Of a stretch of 64,000 nt of DNA, positions 12,741 through 25,719 are shown one piece after another. Below the pieces are notes generated by a model, which saw nothing but the letters and a program-made list of their open reading frames with translations, had not been told where the DNA came from and made no database searches. A program made the position numbers and the translations under genes. The stretch's first letter is position 1; the number at the start of each line of letters is the position of its first letter. Source of the DNA: Cacajao melanocephalus. Its lineage: Eukaryota; Chordata; Mammalia; Primates; Pitheciidae. The stretch spans positions 17,831-81,830 of the forward strand of contig CAUYLG010041363.1 of NCBI GenBank assembly GCA_963573385.1, given 5' to 3'.

Positions 12741-13390
12741 TATTTTCTGCCTTACTAAAGAGTAGACAGTTACTGATACAAGATCATCAGGATTTCTCAT
12801 ATGGAGTTAACTTGTGTTTTCCTAAGTGGTCATCTCTGATCCATTCCTACCTTCCTTCAAGATATAGAAGGGGATTTGGAAATAGGAAATAACTCAGAAA
12901 AATCACAATTGAATTCTCTTTCTCATGCAGTCTTACCACTTTTCCACCCCAGTCTGCCAGCCACCGACTCATGGGGCCCAGGCCTGGCTTAGCCAGCACC
13001 AGCCGGCAGACTGAGGTTGTGCTCAGGGCTATGCCAGAAACACCAGTTCCTGAAGCTTAGACCACCTGTCGGAGAGCACAGCTCTCCCATCCCAGGTGAG
13101 GGGCCATTCTTGAAAAGCACATTTGATCTAGTACCGCGCAGCCTAGCACTCCTGCAGAATCTGGGCCTGCCCAGGTTTTGCCGCTGGCCACAACAGGATC
13201 TGATCCACACTCATAATATTTATAAAAGCCACTCCTCTTTCTAAGCCTCCCCATAGATACTGGAAGACACCAGTGCCAGCCTGTCAGGCTCTCTGGACGC
13301 ATTAGAAGTCAGCCAGCACTTCTACTAAGCACCTTCCATGGGCCAGGAAGTGTAAAGGGAGAAAACACCTCAAGAATAAATAAGAAAAAG

Positions 13391-13670
13391 AGGCAAGGCA
13401 TGGTGGCTCACTCCTTTAATCCCAGCACTTTGAGAGGCTGAGGGAGGAGGATCACTTGAGGTCAGGAGTTCGAGACCAGCCTAGCCAACATGGTGAAACC
13501 CCATCTCTACTAAAAATACAAAAATTAACCAAGTGTGGTGGTGGGTGCCTGTAATCCCAGCGACTCAGGAGGCTGAGGAAGAAGAATCGCTTGAACCTGG
13601 GAGGTAGGGGTTGCAGTAGGCAAAGATTGCACCATCGCACTCAAGCCTGGGTGACAGAATGAGACTCCGG
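13391..13670 (+). mobile_element. Alu lacking a poly-A tail
   Basis: aggcaaggcatggtggctca to gacagaatgagactcc. The A-tail has been lost. Confidence 0.94.
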
Positions 13671-13779
13671 GCAGGTCCAGCCCAGGCAGTATAAAGCTTC
13701 CTAGTGTTCTCAGAATAACATCTTTAGCAAGCTTTAAAAAACCGATCATCTGAGCCCCACCTGCTTCTCCAGCATCAAC

Positions 13780-14020
13780 TCCTGACATTCTCCCCTACTT
13801 TCACACTTACCCTAAACTTCCATCATAACAGCTACCTGTGGCTCCCCTCCACCTGCTGTCTTCCCGGCATGTGCACACACTCCTCTCTCCTGAGAATATC
13901 CTCCCTGACCCAACTCATTGGTTCAGCACTGTTCCCTCCTGAGAAGGCCTCTGATGCCTCCCCACCCCCACTCCAGGGTAGCAGGTGCATCTTAGCTTTT
14001 CCCCTAACGTCCTCGGATAA
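13780..14020 (+). mobile_element. L2 3' end
   Basis: cacacactcctctctcctga, gagaaggcctctgatgcctc; L2-type C-rich 3' region. Confidence 0.6.
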
Positions 14021-14283
14021 AACGGCCTGAGCACCTACTACCTGCTAGGTATTACAACACAATGGTGAGGAAAACAGGACAAGGCAATGCCTGTGCCTTC
14101 CTGGAATTCACAATCTTGCAAAAGATAATTCCCTAGAGAAACAAATTACCGATGAAAACAGGAGCCCAGACTTCCTGCATACACACAACTGCTTTTTTCA
14201 CTTGTCCAGCTCAGCCTCTAGACCTGTGCTGTCCACTACAGTAGCTACCAGTATATGTCTACAGAGCACCTGAAACGTGGCTA

Positions 14284-14614
<331 letters not shown>

Positions 14615-15142
14615 GAAATGTGGCTAAATGCCACATTAAAACAATACTGTGGACATCTTAGGTTACAGAAAATATCAACGAAATTAATCGTACCGCCTCT
14701 TTTTATTTTTTTTAATGCTTTCCTCTAAGGTCACTGTTATTTGTTCATCGTATTCCCAGTGCCTACCAGAGAGAGCTCAGGAAAGGACGATGAGCCCAAA
14801 AGGCAGGGGTTCAAGTGCCACGCAATAGTGCTACCCAGAGGGGACCAGGGAGAGCTGGGCTTGAAGGTTACTCAGGCCACAGAGAGGGTTAACGGATTAG
14901 GGGAGGCAGGAAGTGCATTCAGGGAGAGGTTACACATAGAAGAGGGAACTGGCTGGAACCCACGGTTCAGGCCATTCAGGCCTAAGGCTAGGCAGTAGCC
15001 ATTCAAGAAAAGGCAGCCAGGGAGATCTGTGCTTCCTCTCTTAACCAGATTTCAGCCCTCCTGCCTCTGATACTCCCATAGATGTTAGAGTGATCTTGCG
15101 TCTATAGGAGTTTGGCTAACCATGCAAAAAACATGAGGACTA

Positions 15143-15444
15143 GGCTGGACGCGGTAGTTCACACCTACTATAATACCAGCACTTTGGAAGGCCAAGGTGG
15201 GAAGAATGTTTGAGGCCAGGAGCTTGAGACCAGCCTGGGCAACGTAGTGACAGCCTGTCTCTACAAAAACTAAAAATAAAAGTTAGCCGGGCATGGGAAC
15301 ACGCACCTGTAATCCTAGGCTGAGAAGGGAGGATTACTTAAACGTGTAAATTGGAGGCTGCAGTGAACCAAGATTGCGCCACTGCCCTCTAGCCTGGGCA
15401 ACAGGTAGACCCGTCCCTTAAAAAAAAAAAAAAAAAAAAAAAAA
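15143..15444 (+). mobile_element. Alu (J-like)
   Basis: Diverged dimer from ggctggacgcggtagttcac to a 24-base A tail. Confidence 0.93.
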
Positions 15445-15884
15445 CACAATGACAAAAAACCAGACGAATGAAAAAACAAAACATGGTAAACTTCTATCTG
15501 ATCACAGACAACATACCTTAATAACACAGCTGAACTCTGACAAATTTCCTCCCATATTATATTATGGGACATACCACTCCCCAATCATTTACTGCATAAA
15601 ACTCTTGAAAATATAGGTCACCATATGGAATCTTCTACCTTTGTTACTGAAGAGGAAGTCATGCTTCCTGAACTCAGGGACAAGTGCATAAACTTGCTTT
15701 TCTACAATCTCTTAGAAATAAAGGTGAGGTAGGTGGAAGAGGTAATTTTTAATTAAAACTACAAGTGGGAAAAGCAATTGCCTCCCTATTCAAAAACACA
15801 TCCTTCATTATGGTATATATTTATAGACAATTAAAATTAAACTTGGTCAAGATGAGAAGCTACAATGATTAAGACTGAGTGTTA

Positions 15885-16187
15885 GGCCAGACTCAGTGGC
15901 TCATGCCTGCAATCCCAGCACTTTGGGACGCCGAGCGGGGCAGATCACTTGAGGTCAGAAGTTCCATACCAGCCTGGACAACAGGTAAAACTCTGCCTCT
16001 ACTAAAAATACAAAAATTAGCTGGGCACGGTGGTGCACGTTTGTAATCCCAGCTACTCAGGAGGCTGAGGCAGAAGAATCGCTTGAACCTGAGGGACCGG
16101 AGATTGCAGTAAGCTGAGACTGCACCACTGAACACCGGTGTGGGCAACAGAATGAGACTCTGCCTCAGGAAAAAAAAAAAAAAAAAA
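15885..16187 (+). mobile_element. Alu
   Basis: Target duplication aaga(c/t)tgagtg(t/c)t on both sides. Confidence 0.95.
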
Positions 16188-16225
16188 AGATTGAGTGCTG
16201 AACAGTCTTATGCCAACTATATATA

Positions 16226-16381
16226 AAAACAGCACTGGAAGTCCTAGCTAGGGCAATTAGACAAGAGAAAGAAATAAAGGGCTCCAAATTGGAAAGGAAG
16301 AAGGTGAGTTAGCCTTGTTTGCAGATGATGTGATCCTATATTTGGAAAAACCTAGACACCATCAAAAACTATCAGAACTGA
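16226..16381 (+). mobile_element. L1 fragment, segment 1 (ORF2 reverse-transcriptase region)
   Basis: Begins in the L1 ORF2 region (agcactggaagtcctagctag) and includes gcagatgatgtgatcctata, the DNA for the FADD-type reverse-transcriptase active site, here decayed. It is interrupted after 16381 by an ERV1 LTR and resumes at 17071. 5'-truncated; no open ORF2. Confidence 0.9.
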
Positions 16382-17070
16382 TGAAACCGCCTTTGCAAAA
16401 ATTGTGACTGAGATCATTACTACAGTGAAAGAGATCTGACCTAACTGACTCCATCCTGTTTCTAACCTCCAAGCTGTCCTTGTTCATTCCTGGGCATAGG
16501 CTGAACTATCTTTGGGAGAAACTCAGTTTATGGTTTAGCTTTGAAACAAAGACAACGGGCCCTTTCCCAAAATAAACCCCCCTTCCTGTCTGGGGACTAG
16601 ATAGCCTTTGCAGGGCTAATACATTAGTCACAAGCTTAGAAATTATGATTTCAGAGTCATGCAGATGGAGGCTGCAAGATTCTGACCCTCCTTACATTGC
16701 TCCTGGGGATAACAACAATATCGTAAAAGCTAAGATCAGTGCTTGAGATATTTTGCAGACCCCACATTCAATGGATCAGCTGGTACCACCTGGATCAAAA
16801 AATCTGGGTCATCTGCTCCTGTGGCCCCCCCTCCCAGGAATGAGTTTGTCTCTGACCCGACCAATCAGCACTCCCAACTCACTGGCCCTGACCCACCAAA
16901 TTATCCTTAAAAACTCTGATCCCCGAATTCTCCAGGAGATTGATAAAACTCCAGTCTCCTGCACAGCTGGCTCTGCGTGAATTACTCTTTCTCTACTGCA
17001 ATTTCCCTGACTTGATAAATCAGCTCTGTCTAGGCAGCAGCAGGCAAGATGAACCTGCTGCGTGATTACA
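16382..17070 (+). mobile_element. Solo ERV1 LTR, LTR8-like, inserted in L1
   Basis: A 689-bp block that starts with TG, ends with CA and is flanked by a perfect 4-bp duplication ctga (16378-16381 and 17071-17074), as expected for an ERV1-type retroviral integration. The 3' part (ggctctgcgtgaattactctttctct, then gataaatcagctctgtctaggcagcag) matches what I remember of the LTR8/HUERS-P-type group. No internal gag, pol or env sequence follows, so it is a solo LTR left by recombination. The subfamily name is from memory and should be checked. Confidence 0.85.
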
Positions 17071-18718
17071 CTGATAAATTCAAGTAAAGTTGCAGGATAC
17101 AAAATCAACATACAAAAATTAGTAGCATTTCTATATGCCAACAGTGAACAATCTGAAAAATAAATCAAGATAACAATCCCATTTACAACAGCTACAAATA
17201 AAATTAAATACCTAGGAATTAGCCAAAGAAGTAAAGCATCTCTACAAGGAAAACTGTAAAACGATGCAAGAAATTGAAGAGGACAACCAAAAAACTGAAA
17301 AGATATTTCTTATTTGTGGACTGGAAGAATCAATATTGTTAAAGTGTCCATACTACCCAAAGCAATTTACGGATCCAATGCAATCTCCATCAAAATACCT
17401 ATGCTGTTCTTCACAGAAATAGAAAAAATAGCCCTACATGTATATAGAATCACAAAAGACTCCGAATAGCCAAAGGTATCCTGAACAAAAAGAACAAAAT
17501 TGTAGGAATCACATTACCTGACTTCCAATTATACTATAGACCTATAGTAGCCAAAACAGTATGGTACTGGCATAAAAACAGACACACAGACTAATGGAAT
17601 AAAGAACCCAGAAGTAAATCCATACATTTACAGTGAACTCATTTTTGACAAAAGTGCCAAGAACATACACTGGGGAAATGACAATTTCTTCAGTAAATGG
17701 TGACAGGAAAACTGGATATCCATATTCAGAAGAATAAAACTAGACTTCTATCTTTCACCATATAAAAATCAGATCAAAATGGATTAAAGACTTAAATCTA
17801 TGGCCTCAAACTATGAAACTCCTATAAGAAAACACTGGAGAAACTTCAGGACATTGATCTGGGCAAAGACTTCTTGAGCAATATCCCACAAGCATGGGCA
17901 ACCAAAGTAAAAATGGATAAATGGGATCATATCAAGTTAAAAAGCTTCTGCACAGCAAAGGAAACAATCAACAAAGTGAAGAGACAACTCACAGAATGGG
18001 AGAAAACTACCCATCTGACAAAGAATTAAGAACCAAAATATGTAAGAAGCTCAAACTATAGGAAAAATCTAATGACCCAATTTTAAAATGGGCAGAAGAT
18101 CTAAATAGACATATCTCCAGAGAAGACATACAAATGGCAAACAGGCATACAAAAAGGTGTTCAACATCACTGATCATCTGAGAAACATAAATCAAAACTA
18201 CAATGATATCATCTCACTCCAGTTAAAATGGTTTATATGCAAAAGGCAGGCAATAAAAAATGCTTGTGGGGATGTGGAGGAAAGGGAATCCCCGTACATT
18301 ATTGGTGGGAATGTAAATTAGTACAACCACTATGGAGAACAGTATGGAGGCCCTTCAAAAAACTAAAAATAGAGCTATTATATGACCCAGCAACCCCACT
18401 GCTGTGTACATACTCAAAAGAAAGGAAATCAGTATATTAAAGAGATACCTGCTCTCCCATGTTTATTGCAGCACTGTTCACAATGGCCAAGATTTGGAAA
18501 CAATCTAAGTGTCCATTAACAGATAAACGGATAAAGAAAATGTGGTACATATACACAATGGAGTACTATTCAGCCATAAAAAAGAACAAGATCCTGTCAT
18601 CTGCAAAGACATAGATGGAAACAGAGGTCATCATGTTAAAGGAAATAACCCACGTACAGAAAGACAAACACTCCAGGTTTTCATTGATTTATGGGAGCTA
18701 AAAAAAAAAATTAAAACA
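17071..18718 (+). mobile_element. L1 fragment, segment 2 (ORF2 C-terminal half)
   Basis: Continues segment 1 across the LTR. It contains familiar L1 ORF2 DNA such as the stretch around aatacctaggaattagcc, the block tggtactggcataaaaacag, and the 3' region with acagcaaaggaaacaatcaa and tgtggtacatatacacaatgg. Stops and frameshifts throughout. Ends where the EIF1 retrocopy entered. The age looks like L1PB/L1MA. Confidence 0.93.
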
Positions 18719-19377
18719 GCCCCAGTCACTGAGCTGCCGCTGAGGACTCAGCAGCCTCCTCCTTGAGCCCCCTCACTTCCCTAAATTCCATCCCCGCTGC
18801 CTGCCTTTTCCCGCCGCCACCGCCACAGGCCATTTTCACTGAGGAAAAGGAACCGTATCATATGTCCACTATCCTGAACCTCTGAGTTTGACCCCTTTGC
18901 TGATGCAAGTAAGGGTGATGACCTGTTTCCTGCTGGCACTGAGGATTATACCCATATAAGAATTCAACAGAGAAACGGCAGGAAGACCCTTACTATTGTC
19001 CAGGGGATCGCTGATGATTACGACAAAAAGAAACTAGTGAAGGTGTTTAAGAAGAAGTTTGCCTGCCATGGTACTGTAACTGAGCACCCAGAATATGGAG
19101 AAGTAATTCAGCTACAGGGTGACCAGCGCAAGAACATATGGCAGTTCCTCCTAGAGACTGGACTGGCTAAGGACGATCAGCTGAAGGTTCAGGGTTCTAA
19201 GTGCTTGTGGCTCACTGAAACTTAAGTGAGGATTTCCTTGCAATGAGTAGAATTTTCCCTTCTGTCCCTTGTCACAAGTTGAAAAACCTCACAGTTTATA
19301 TAATGCAACCATTTGGGGTTCGCTTTTAACTTGGACTAGTGTAACACCTTCATGCAATAAACTGAAAAGAGCCATAC
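18719..19377 (+). pseudogene. EIF1P: EIF1 (SUI1) processed pseudogene inserted in an L1
   Basis: This is a retrocopy of the mRNA for translation initiation factor eIF1, which helps the 40S ribosome select the start codon. It has no introns. It contains 5' UTR, coding region and the 3' UTR ending in ...aataaactgaaaagagcc, i.e. nearly the complete mRNA. The ancestral ATG lies at 18862. The early coding part is broken: codon 8 is now TGA and two bases are missing just after it, which shifts the frame. Downstream, the frame is otherwise open to 19225 and includes ADASKGDD, RIQQRNGRKT, EHPEYGEVIQLQGDQRKN and GLAKDDQLKV. A one-base loss near the original stop makes it read through into former 3' UTR (...KCLWLTET). 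The copy is flanked by a perfect 15-bp target-site duplication (aaaaaaattaaaaca at 18704-18718 and 19378-19392), the signature of L1-driven insertion. It lies antisense to ASAP2, so it should not be expressed from the host promoter. Non-functional as eIF1. Confidence 0.95.
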
Positions 19378-19765
19378 AAAAAAATTAAAACAATTGAACT
19401 CACGGAGTCAGAGAGTAGAAGGATGGTTACCAGAGGCTGGGGAGGGTGGTTGGGGTAGGGCAGGAGGAGTAGGGATGGTAAATGGGTACAAAAATACACA
19501 GGTAGATAGAATGAATAACATCTAGTATTTGATAGAAACAGGGTGATAAAAGTCCACAATAATTTATTGTACATTTAAAAATAACTTGAAGAGTGTAATT
19601 GGGATGTAACATAAAAGAAGGATAAATGCTTTGAGGTGATGGAAGCCCCATTTACCCTAATGTGATTATGTACTGCATACTGCATGCCTGTATCAAAGTA
19701 TCTAATGTACTCCATAAAAATATACACCTACTATGTGCCCACAATAATTAAAATTTTTTTTAAAA
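19378..19765 (+). mobile_element. L1 fragment, segment 3 (3' UTR and tail)
   Basis: 3' UTR of the same L1, resuming after the EIF1 pseudogene: agaaggatggttaccagaggctgggg, then gatagaatgaataacatctagta, and the end tatacacctactatgtgcccacaataattaaaa with an A-rich tail. Characteristic of L1PB/L1MA-age elements. Confidence 0.9.
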
Positions 19766-21649
19766 AACTGAAATCTTAGAGCAACAAAAAATAACAAAGT
19801 TTGAGTATCTGGAAGCAAAGGTATCTACCCATCAGGCTGAGAATTCTAACCAGACCAGGCACTCACCTACCATGCTCTCCAAACAAAAATTCCACTCCAG
19901 CTCAGAGAGGGGGAAAAAGCGACTTTCACCAGACTTATGTGTAAAAACCACTAACAAAGGCAAGAACCTAACGGACCCTGAGACCAGAGCAGGGCTGGCA
20001 CCGCAGCTGCCGGCTGGCCCCACCTCATTAATTCTCAGGTGCCAGGTGGAAGCTGACCTTCAGTTTGTCAAACAGGTTTTACAGTGTGAATTTATCACAA
20101 GAACAAGAGCTGGGGATGTGTCCCAAGTATTTCCGAAGAAAACCACTGTTTTCAACCACATTAAAAGCATCTGTTTGAATTTCCAAACTCTTCTATAGGT
20201 TCCTCTGTAGTCACCGAGGGGCCTCTTCCCATCTCTGCTGCTCAGCTGAGCTGGAGCCAGGGGACGGGGACAGTGTATGGGGACAGTGAGGAGGGCACAC
20301 AGTGGAGGTAAGGAAAGTCCACCACAGGAAAGACCACCACAAGCTGTTCACTCATTTTCCCCACCTGTGCTGTCCAACAGGGTAGCCACAGAGGAATGTT
20401 TCAATCAAGATTCATTAAAATTTCAAATTCAGTTCCTCAAGCCTTGCTACTTTCTGCAAGAGCTCTGGCCACCCACACAGCACAGTAGCCTCTGAATGTC
20501 CCCAACCCCATGCTTCTCTTCCTCTGCCCATGGGCCCCACTGTACTGCCTAAGGGTGGTGCCACCACCTCCGGGGTCACCCGGAGGCCCTGGCCCTGGTT
20601 GCTCCATGGGCTCAGCATCAACATCACCCCATGCCCACCCTCCTCCAGGTGGGGGCTCCTCTACCTATTCTTGGTCCCCATAAAACCCTACGAGATTTCC
20701 ATCCTGTGACACCACAGGCTGGATGATACGGGCCAAGCCCACTGTCTGAGGAGATGACCTGGCTCAGGGTGGGCACATGGCGGCCTGCAGGCTGGCTTTT
20801 ATCCGACTGTGAGCTAAGAGTGTTTCCAGACGAACATTTCCAATGAACGCAAGATAGGGTCACAGGAAAGACCAACTGAACCCCAATTAAATGTTATGCC
20901 CCCCAAAAGGATTCCTCTCTTCCCCTTAGGAGACCTGCTGTACCCTGCTTCTCCCAGCCTTGACCGGGAGCCTGTACTGGAGGCAGCACAGCACGTTCGT
21001 CCCCAGCACCCTGAGTTCTCAATGTGAACCAGAAGGGCTGGGAAGGGGCAGGCTTCCTTCTTGGAACCCCAAGATGCTGCCCTGGAGAGGGAGAGGCCTG
21101 CAGCACTCAGGCGGCCTCAGCACGCTCCACTCTCCCATCCCATCTCCTCTCCCCTTGTTCTGTGGACAAAAGGCCAGCCTGAGAGGAAGGGACATTTCTG
21201 AAAGACAGCAGACAAAACACAAAACAAAACAAAACACTCCTAGGTCTGTGCCCCAAGAATGGCTTTGCCAAGAAGAGTCGGACAAACATTTAGATGGCAG
21301 TTTTGTGTCATCACACATTCGACCCTTCAGAAAGTAACAGAGAGCATTAATGACAGTGTCAGATATTTCCCGGAGCCTTTTGGGAAGGGTAGACTCGCAC
21401 TGTGGTCTGCGGACTCCATTTAAAGCCAAAGCAATAATGAACCTGCCTCCTTCTGGGAATAAAGCCAGGCCTGAAGAATAGCAGGTGTCGCTAAGAATTA
21501 AGATCAAACAGACGTTTGAGCTAAGTCACAGCTGAGGAAAATGTGTGCCTAAGGACAAATGAGAAGGACACATTTCGGTATTACCTTAAAATATTAAAAT
21601 TACTCAGAGTAAATATACATCTGCAACAGAAGACATGGACAGGCTGTTC
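19766..21649. other. Unique intron, moderately GC-rich
   Basis: Open frames up to 162 codons (minus strand 21019-21507) carry no recognisable domain. An AAAAC-rich stretch is at 21205-21237. Confidence 0.55.
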
Positions 21650-21900
21650 TAGCAATCCTCAAAACAGCCCCCAACTGGATAAACAGAAATGTCAACGGTA
21701 AAATGAATAAACTGATGATGGACATTCACACAACAGAATGCTACACAGCAAAGGAAGAGAACAAACTTACCCAGAACACGAGTGAATTTGACAAAAATGT
21801 TGAGCAAAAGAATACCTGCAATATAAAAAGTTCAAAAACAGGCAAAACTAAATTGTTTATGTTTAAGGACGTATACTTTGTTGGCAAAATACACACTGAG
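21650..21900 (+). mobile_element. L1M fragment (ORF2 3' end)
   Basis: Patterns ccaactggataaacagaaat, acaacagaatgctacacagc and aaagttcaaaaacaggcaaa are the L1M ORF2-end/3' UTR sequence. An Alu follows at 22010. Confidence 0.75.
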
Positions 21901-22009
21901 GCAAGCTGAGGGTCACAGTCAGGGCAGGGGCAGCCTCCCAGAGCACTACGATGGGACAGGCCTGTGGGGTGCGCTTGGAGTGCTGGCCGAGACCAGGCTT
22001 CATGATCAG

Positions 22010-22327
<318 letters not shown>

Positions 22328-22344
22328 TTCATAATCATTCTTTA

Positions 22345-22793
22345 AATGCCATTGGTATCAGTAGCAAAGACATGGAATCAACCCAGGTGCCCATCAATGG
22401 CGGACTGGATAAAGAAAATGTGGTACATATACACCATGGAATACGATGCAGTCATAAAAAAGAACTAAATCATGTCCTTTGCAGCAACATGGATGCAGCT
22501 GGAGACCATAACCCTAAGCAAATTAACACAGAGACAGAAAACTAAATACTGTATGTTCTCACTTTTAAGTGGGAGCTAAATGTTAAGTATTCATGGACAT
22601 AAAGATGCCAACAATAGAAACTAGGGACTACTAGAGCGGGGAGAGAGGGGGTAGGGGCTGAAATCTAACTGGTGGGTACTATGCTCAGTACCTGGGTGAT
22701 GGCATCAATCTTGCCCCAAAACTCAGCATCACACAATATATCCATGCAACAAACCTGCACATGTACCCCCAGTTATAAAAGTTGAATTTTTAA
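22345..22793 (+). mobile_element. 5'-truncated L1P 3' end
   Basis: Contains aacccaggtgcccatcaatg, aagaaaatgtggtacatata, tgttctcacttttaagtggg and caacaaacctgcacatgtac, the L1 ORF2 end and 3' UTR of primate-age elements, followed by an A-rich tail. About 450 bp kept. Confidence 0.92.
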
Positions 22794-23479
22794 AAAAAAT
22801 TTCACTGAAAAAAATCTAAAATATGCTATGTATACATATAGGATATATTAGTAAGAATACAAGTAAAGTTAAAGCATTTTTTAAAGAAAAGAAATTAGAG
22901 TTGGCAAAAGAACCAGAAAATGTTGCCAAAATGAAAGAGAACCTCAGGGGTAATTTATTAGCCTAGCATGTTAGTTGAACACAGGAAGCAAAAGGGACTT
23001 AGGAATCCCTCAGTTCCATTTCAAAAGCATCAGAAGTAGAGACAGAGGCAAAAACTGAACACAGGTCTACCAGCTCAGGCCTGGGGCTTTTCTCCCCAGC
23101 ATCAGGTGCTCCCAGTGACCCTGGGAGGTGGTTTTGGGCACTCTTACTAAACTACTTAATCTAGTCTTACAAATAACATCTGAGCTCCTTAAGTAGCAAC
23201 TTTGAGGGCAGGCAAACAGAAAATAAACACTTCTTTCATTTTTCTCCTAGATGATTTCCTTTCTGAGATTCCATTCCCTTCTTGACCAGAATGGGGTGGT
23301 GGCAGAGTGCACACCTCTGCAGAGGAAGGCTAGCCTCGGTCACAAGGTGCACCCAGACCTGCAGGCCCCCCAGCAGGGAGGGAAGCTGGTCTGTGGACGT
23401 GCAGTCGCCCACCACCGGCATGGGAACAGCACTGAGGACAAAACACAAGTAAAGCGGCTCTACAGAAGGGGAAAAGGCA

Positions 23480-23779
23480 GCCTGGTGCAGTGGCTCATGC
23501 CTGTAACCCCAATACTTTGGAAGGCTGAGGTGGGCAGACCACCCGAGCCTAAGCATCTGAGATAGGCCTAGGCAACATAATGAGACCCCATCTCTACAAA
23601 AAATACAAAAATTAGCAGGTGTGGTGGTATGTGCCTGTGGTCCCAGTTACTGGTGAGGCTGAGGCAGGACGATCACTTCAGGCTGGGAGGTCCAGGCTGC
23701 AGTGAGCTATGACCATGCCACTGCACTCCAGCCTGGGAAACAGATTGCGATCTTGTGTCAAAAAAAAAAAAAAAAAAAA
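23480..23779 (+). mobile_element. Alu (J-like)
   Basis: gcctggtgcagtggctcatg to a 20-base A tail. Confidence 0.94.
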
Positions 23780-23878
23780 GATAAAAAGGCAATCATTTTT
23801 ATAAAAATTCCATCTCCAGAAGTTATTTGGAGAGTTAGTTATAATAAGTTATAAATAAGTTACAAGCTTATTTATTAA

Positions 23879-23900
23879 ATACACACACACACACACACAA
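23879..23900. repeat. (CA)n microsatellite
   Basis: About ten AC units. Confidence 0.95.
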
Positions 23901-24239
23901 TGTAAAAGCAGGGAAAAAACAAACTGTTATAAAAAACGAAAGACAAGTGAGTTATCAAACACTTAAATTCTGTGTATATAAAGATACAGAAAGAAAATAA
24001 TCATTGTTGTCTTAGGAAAAGTTGGAGGAATTGTTTCTCCACTTTTAAACTATCATTAACAGGAATACATTATTTGGTAATTTTTTTAAACTAAAAAAAT
24101 GAAAAGTATTTCAATAGCCTACACTTTGTTACCTTTTCTCTTCTCCTCCTGTCAAGCAGGGTATTGAGGAATTCTTTAACTCTGAGCACAAAAATGTGTC
24201 AAAGGAACACATTAAATAAGAAAAACAAAACTACTCAGA

Positions 24240-24890
24240 TTTGTAGTTCCTCAGTCTCCGTAGGGGATTAATTCCAGGTTCTCTTGAATTCCAAAATCCA
24301 AGGATGCTCAATTTCGTAATGTAGAACGGTGTCATATTTGCATGTAACCTACACATCCTCCCACATGCTTTAAATCATCTCTAGATTACTTATCCTACCT
24401 AATGTAATGTAAATGCTACGTAAATAGTTTACACTGTATTTTTTAAAATTTGTATTATTATTTTTTTATTTTTATTTTTTTGAGATAGGATCTCACTCTG
24501 TCGCCCAGGTTGGAGGGCAGTGTGATCATGGCTCACTGCAGCCTCCACCTCCTGGGCTCAAGTGATCCTCTTGCTTCAGCCTCCTGAGTAGCTGGGAGCA
24601 CAGGCACATGCCACCACAGCTGGCTAATTTTCAAATTTTTTGTAGAGACGTCTCCGTATGTTGCCCAGGCTGGCCTCCATCTCCTGGGCTCAAGTGATCC
24701 TCCTGTCTCAGCCTCCTAAAGTGCTAGGATTAGAGGCATAAGGCACTGTGTCTGGCCAAAATTTGTATTTTTTAAATCGTTGTATCTTTTTCTACTAGAT
24801 ATTTTTTCTTGAATATTTTCCCCTTTAGACCTTATGTGACTGAACCCGAGGATGCAGAACCCACAGGTGCAGAGGACTAATGGTAAACAG
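24240..24890. mobile_element. Tigger-group (MER6-like) DNA transposon split by an Alu
   Basis: Left part caaaatccaaggatgctcaa, atcatctctagattacttat and gctacgtaaatagtttacac; right part after the Alu ends in gaggatgcagaacccacagg. The ends are roughly inverted. Non-autonomous. Confidence 0.7.
24457..24757 (-). mobile_element. Alu inserted in a Tigger-group element
   Basis: Flanked by aaaatttgtatt on both sides (24445-24456 and 24758-24769 approximately). Confidence 0.94.
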
Positions 24891-25388
24891 GGAGAAAAAA
24901 ACTCCGGAATGGGCAAAGAACTTGGTCACAGAGGGGACCTAGACGAGGAGAGAAGATGGTGACAGGAGACTGAGTTTTTGTTATCACCTGACAACTTTAC
25001 CCCAAGGATATATTCATGTATGACTTGCATGGGAAAGATTAATGAATGATGAGAGAGAGAAGACAGCTCTGGGAGTATAGAGGAGCGGCACACGAATGCA
25101 GGCTGCTGGGCCGAATCGCTGTCTCCAACACTCTGTGCATCTGCCACAGTGTCCGTCAGAGCTGGGGACTCAATGAAAACAGCAGAGGCCCGGACATACG
25201 GGAAATACCATCCAAGCAAGGAAGGTTCCTGATAGGGGAGGCGACAGTGGTGATGGCAGCACCAGCACGGGCCTACCAAATCTCTGGAGGACAGGCCCGG
25301 GGAAGCAAAACCTTTCCCCAAGGCCAAATACTGAATGAAATATGCCTCCCTCCTTTCCCCACTAGCTGCTTCTGCAACCAAGTTCTAA

Positions 25389-25719
<331 letters not shown>

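Noticed and set aside
21019..21507. 162-codon open frame on the minus strand
   Set aside because: No domain; includes low-complexity F/C-rich stretch from an AAAAC run.
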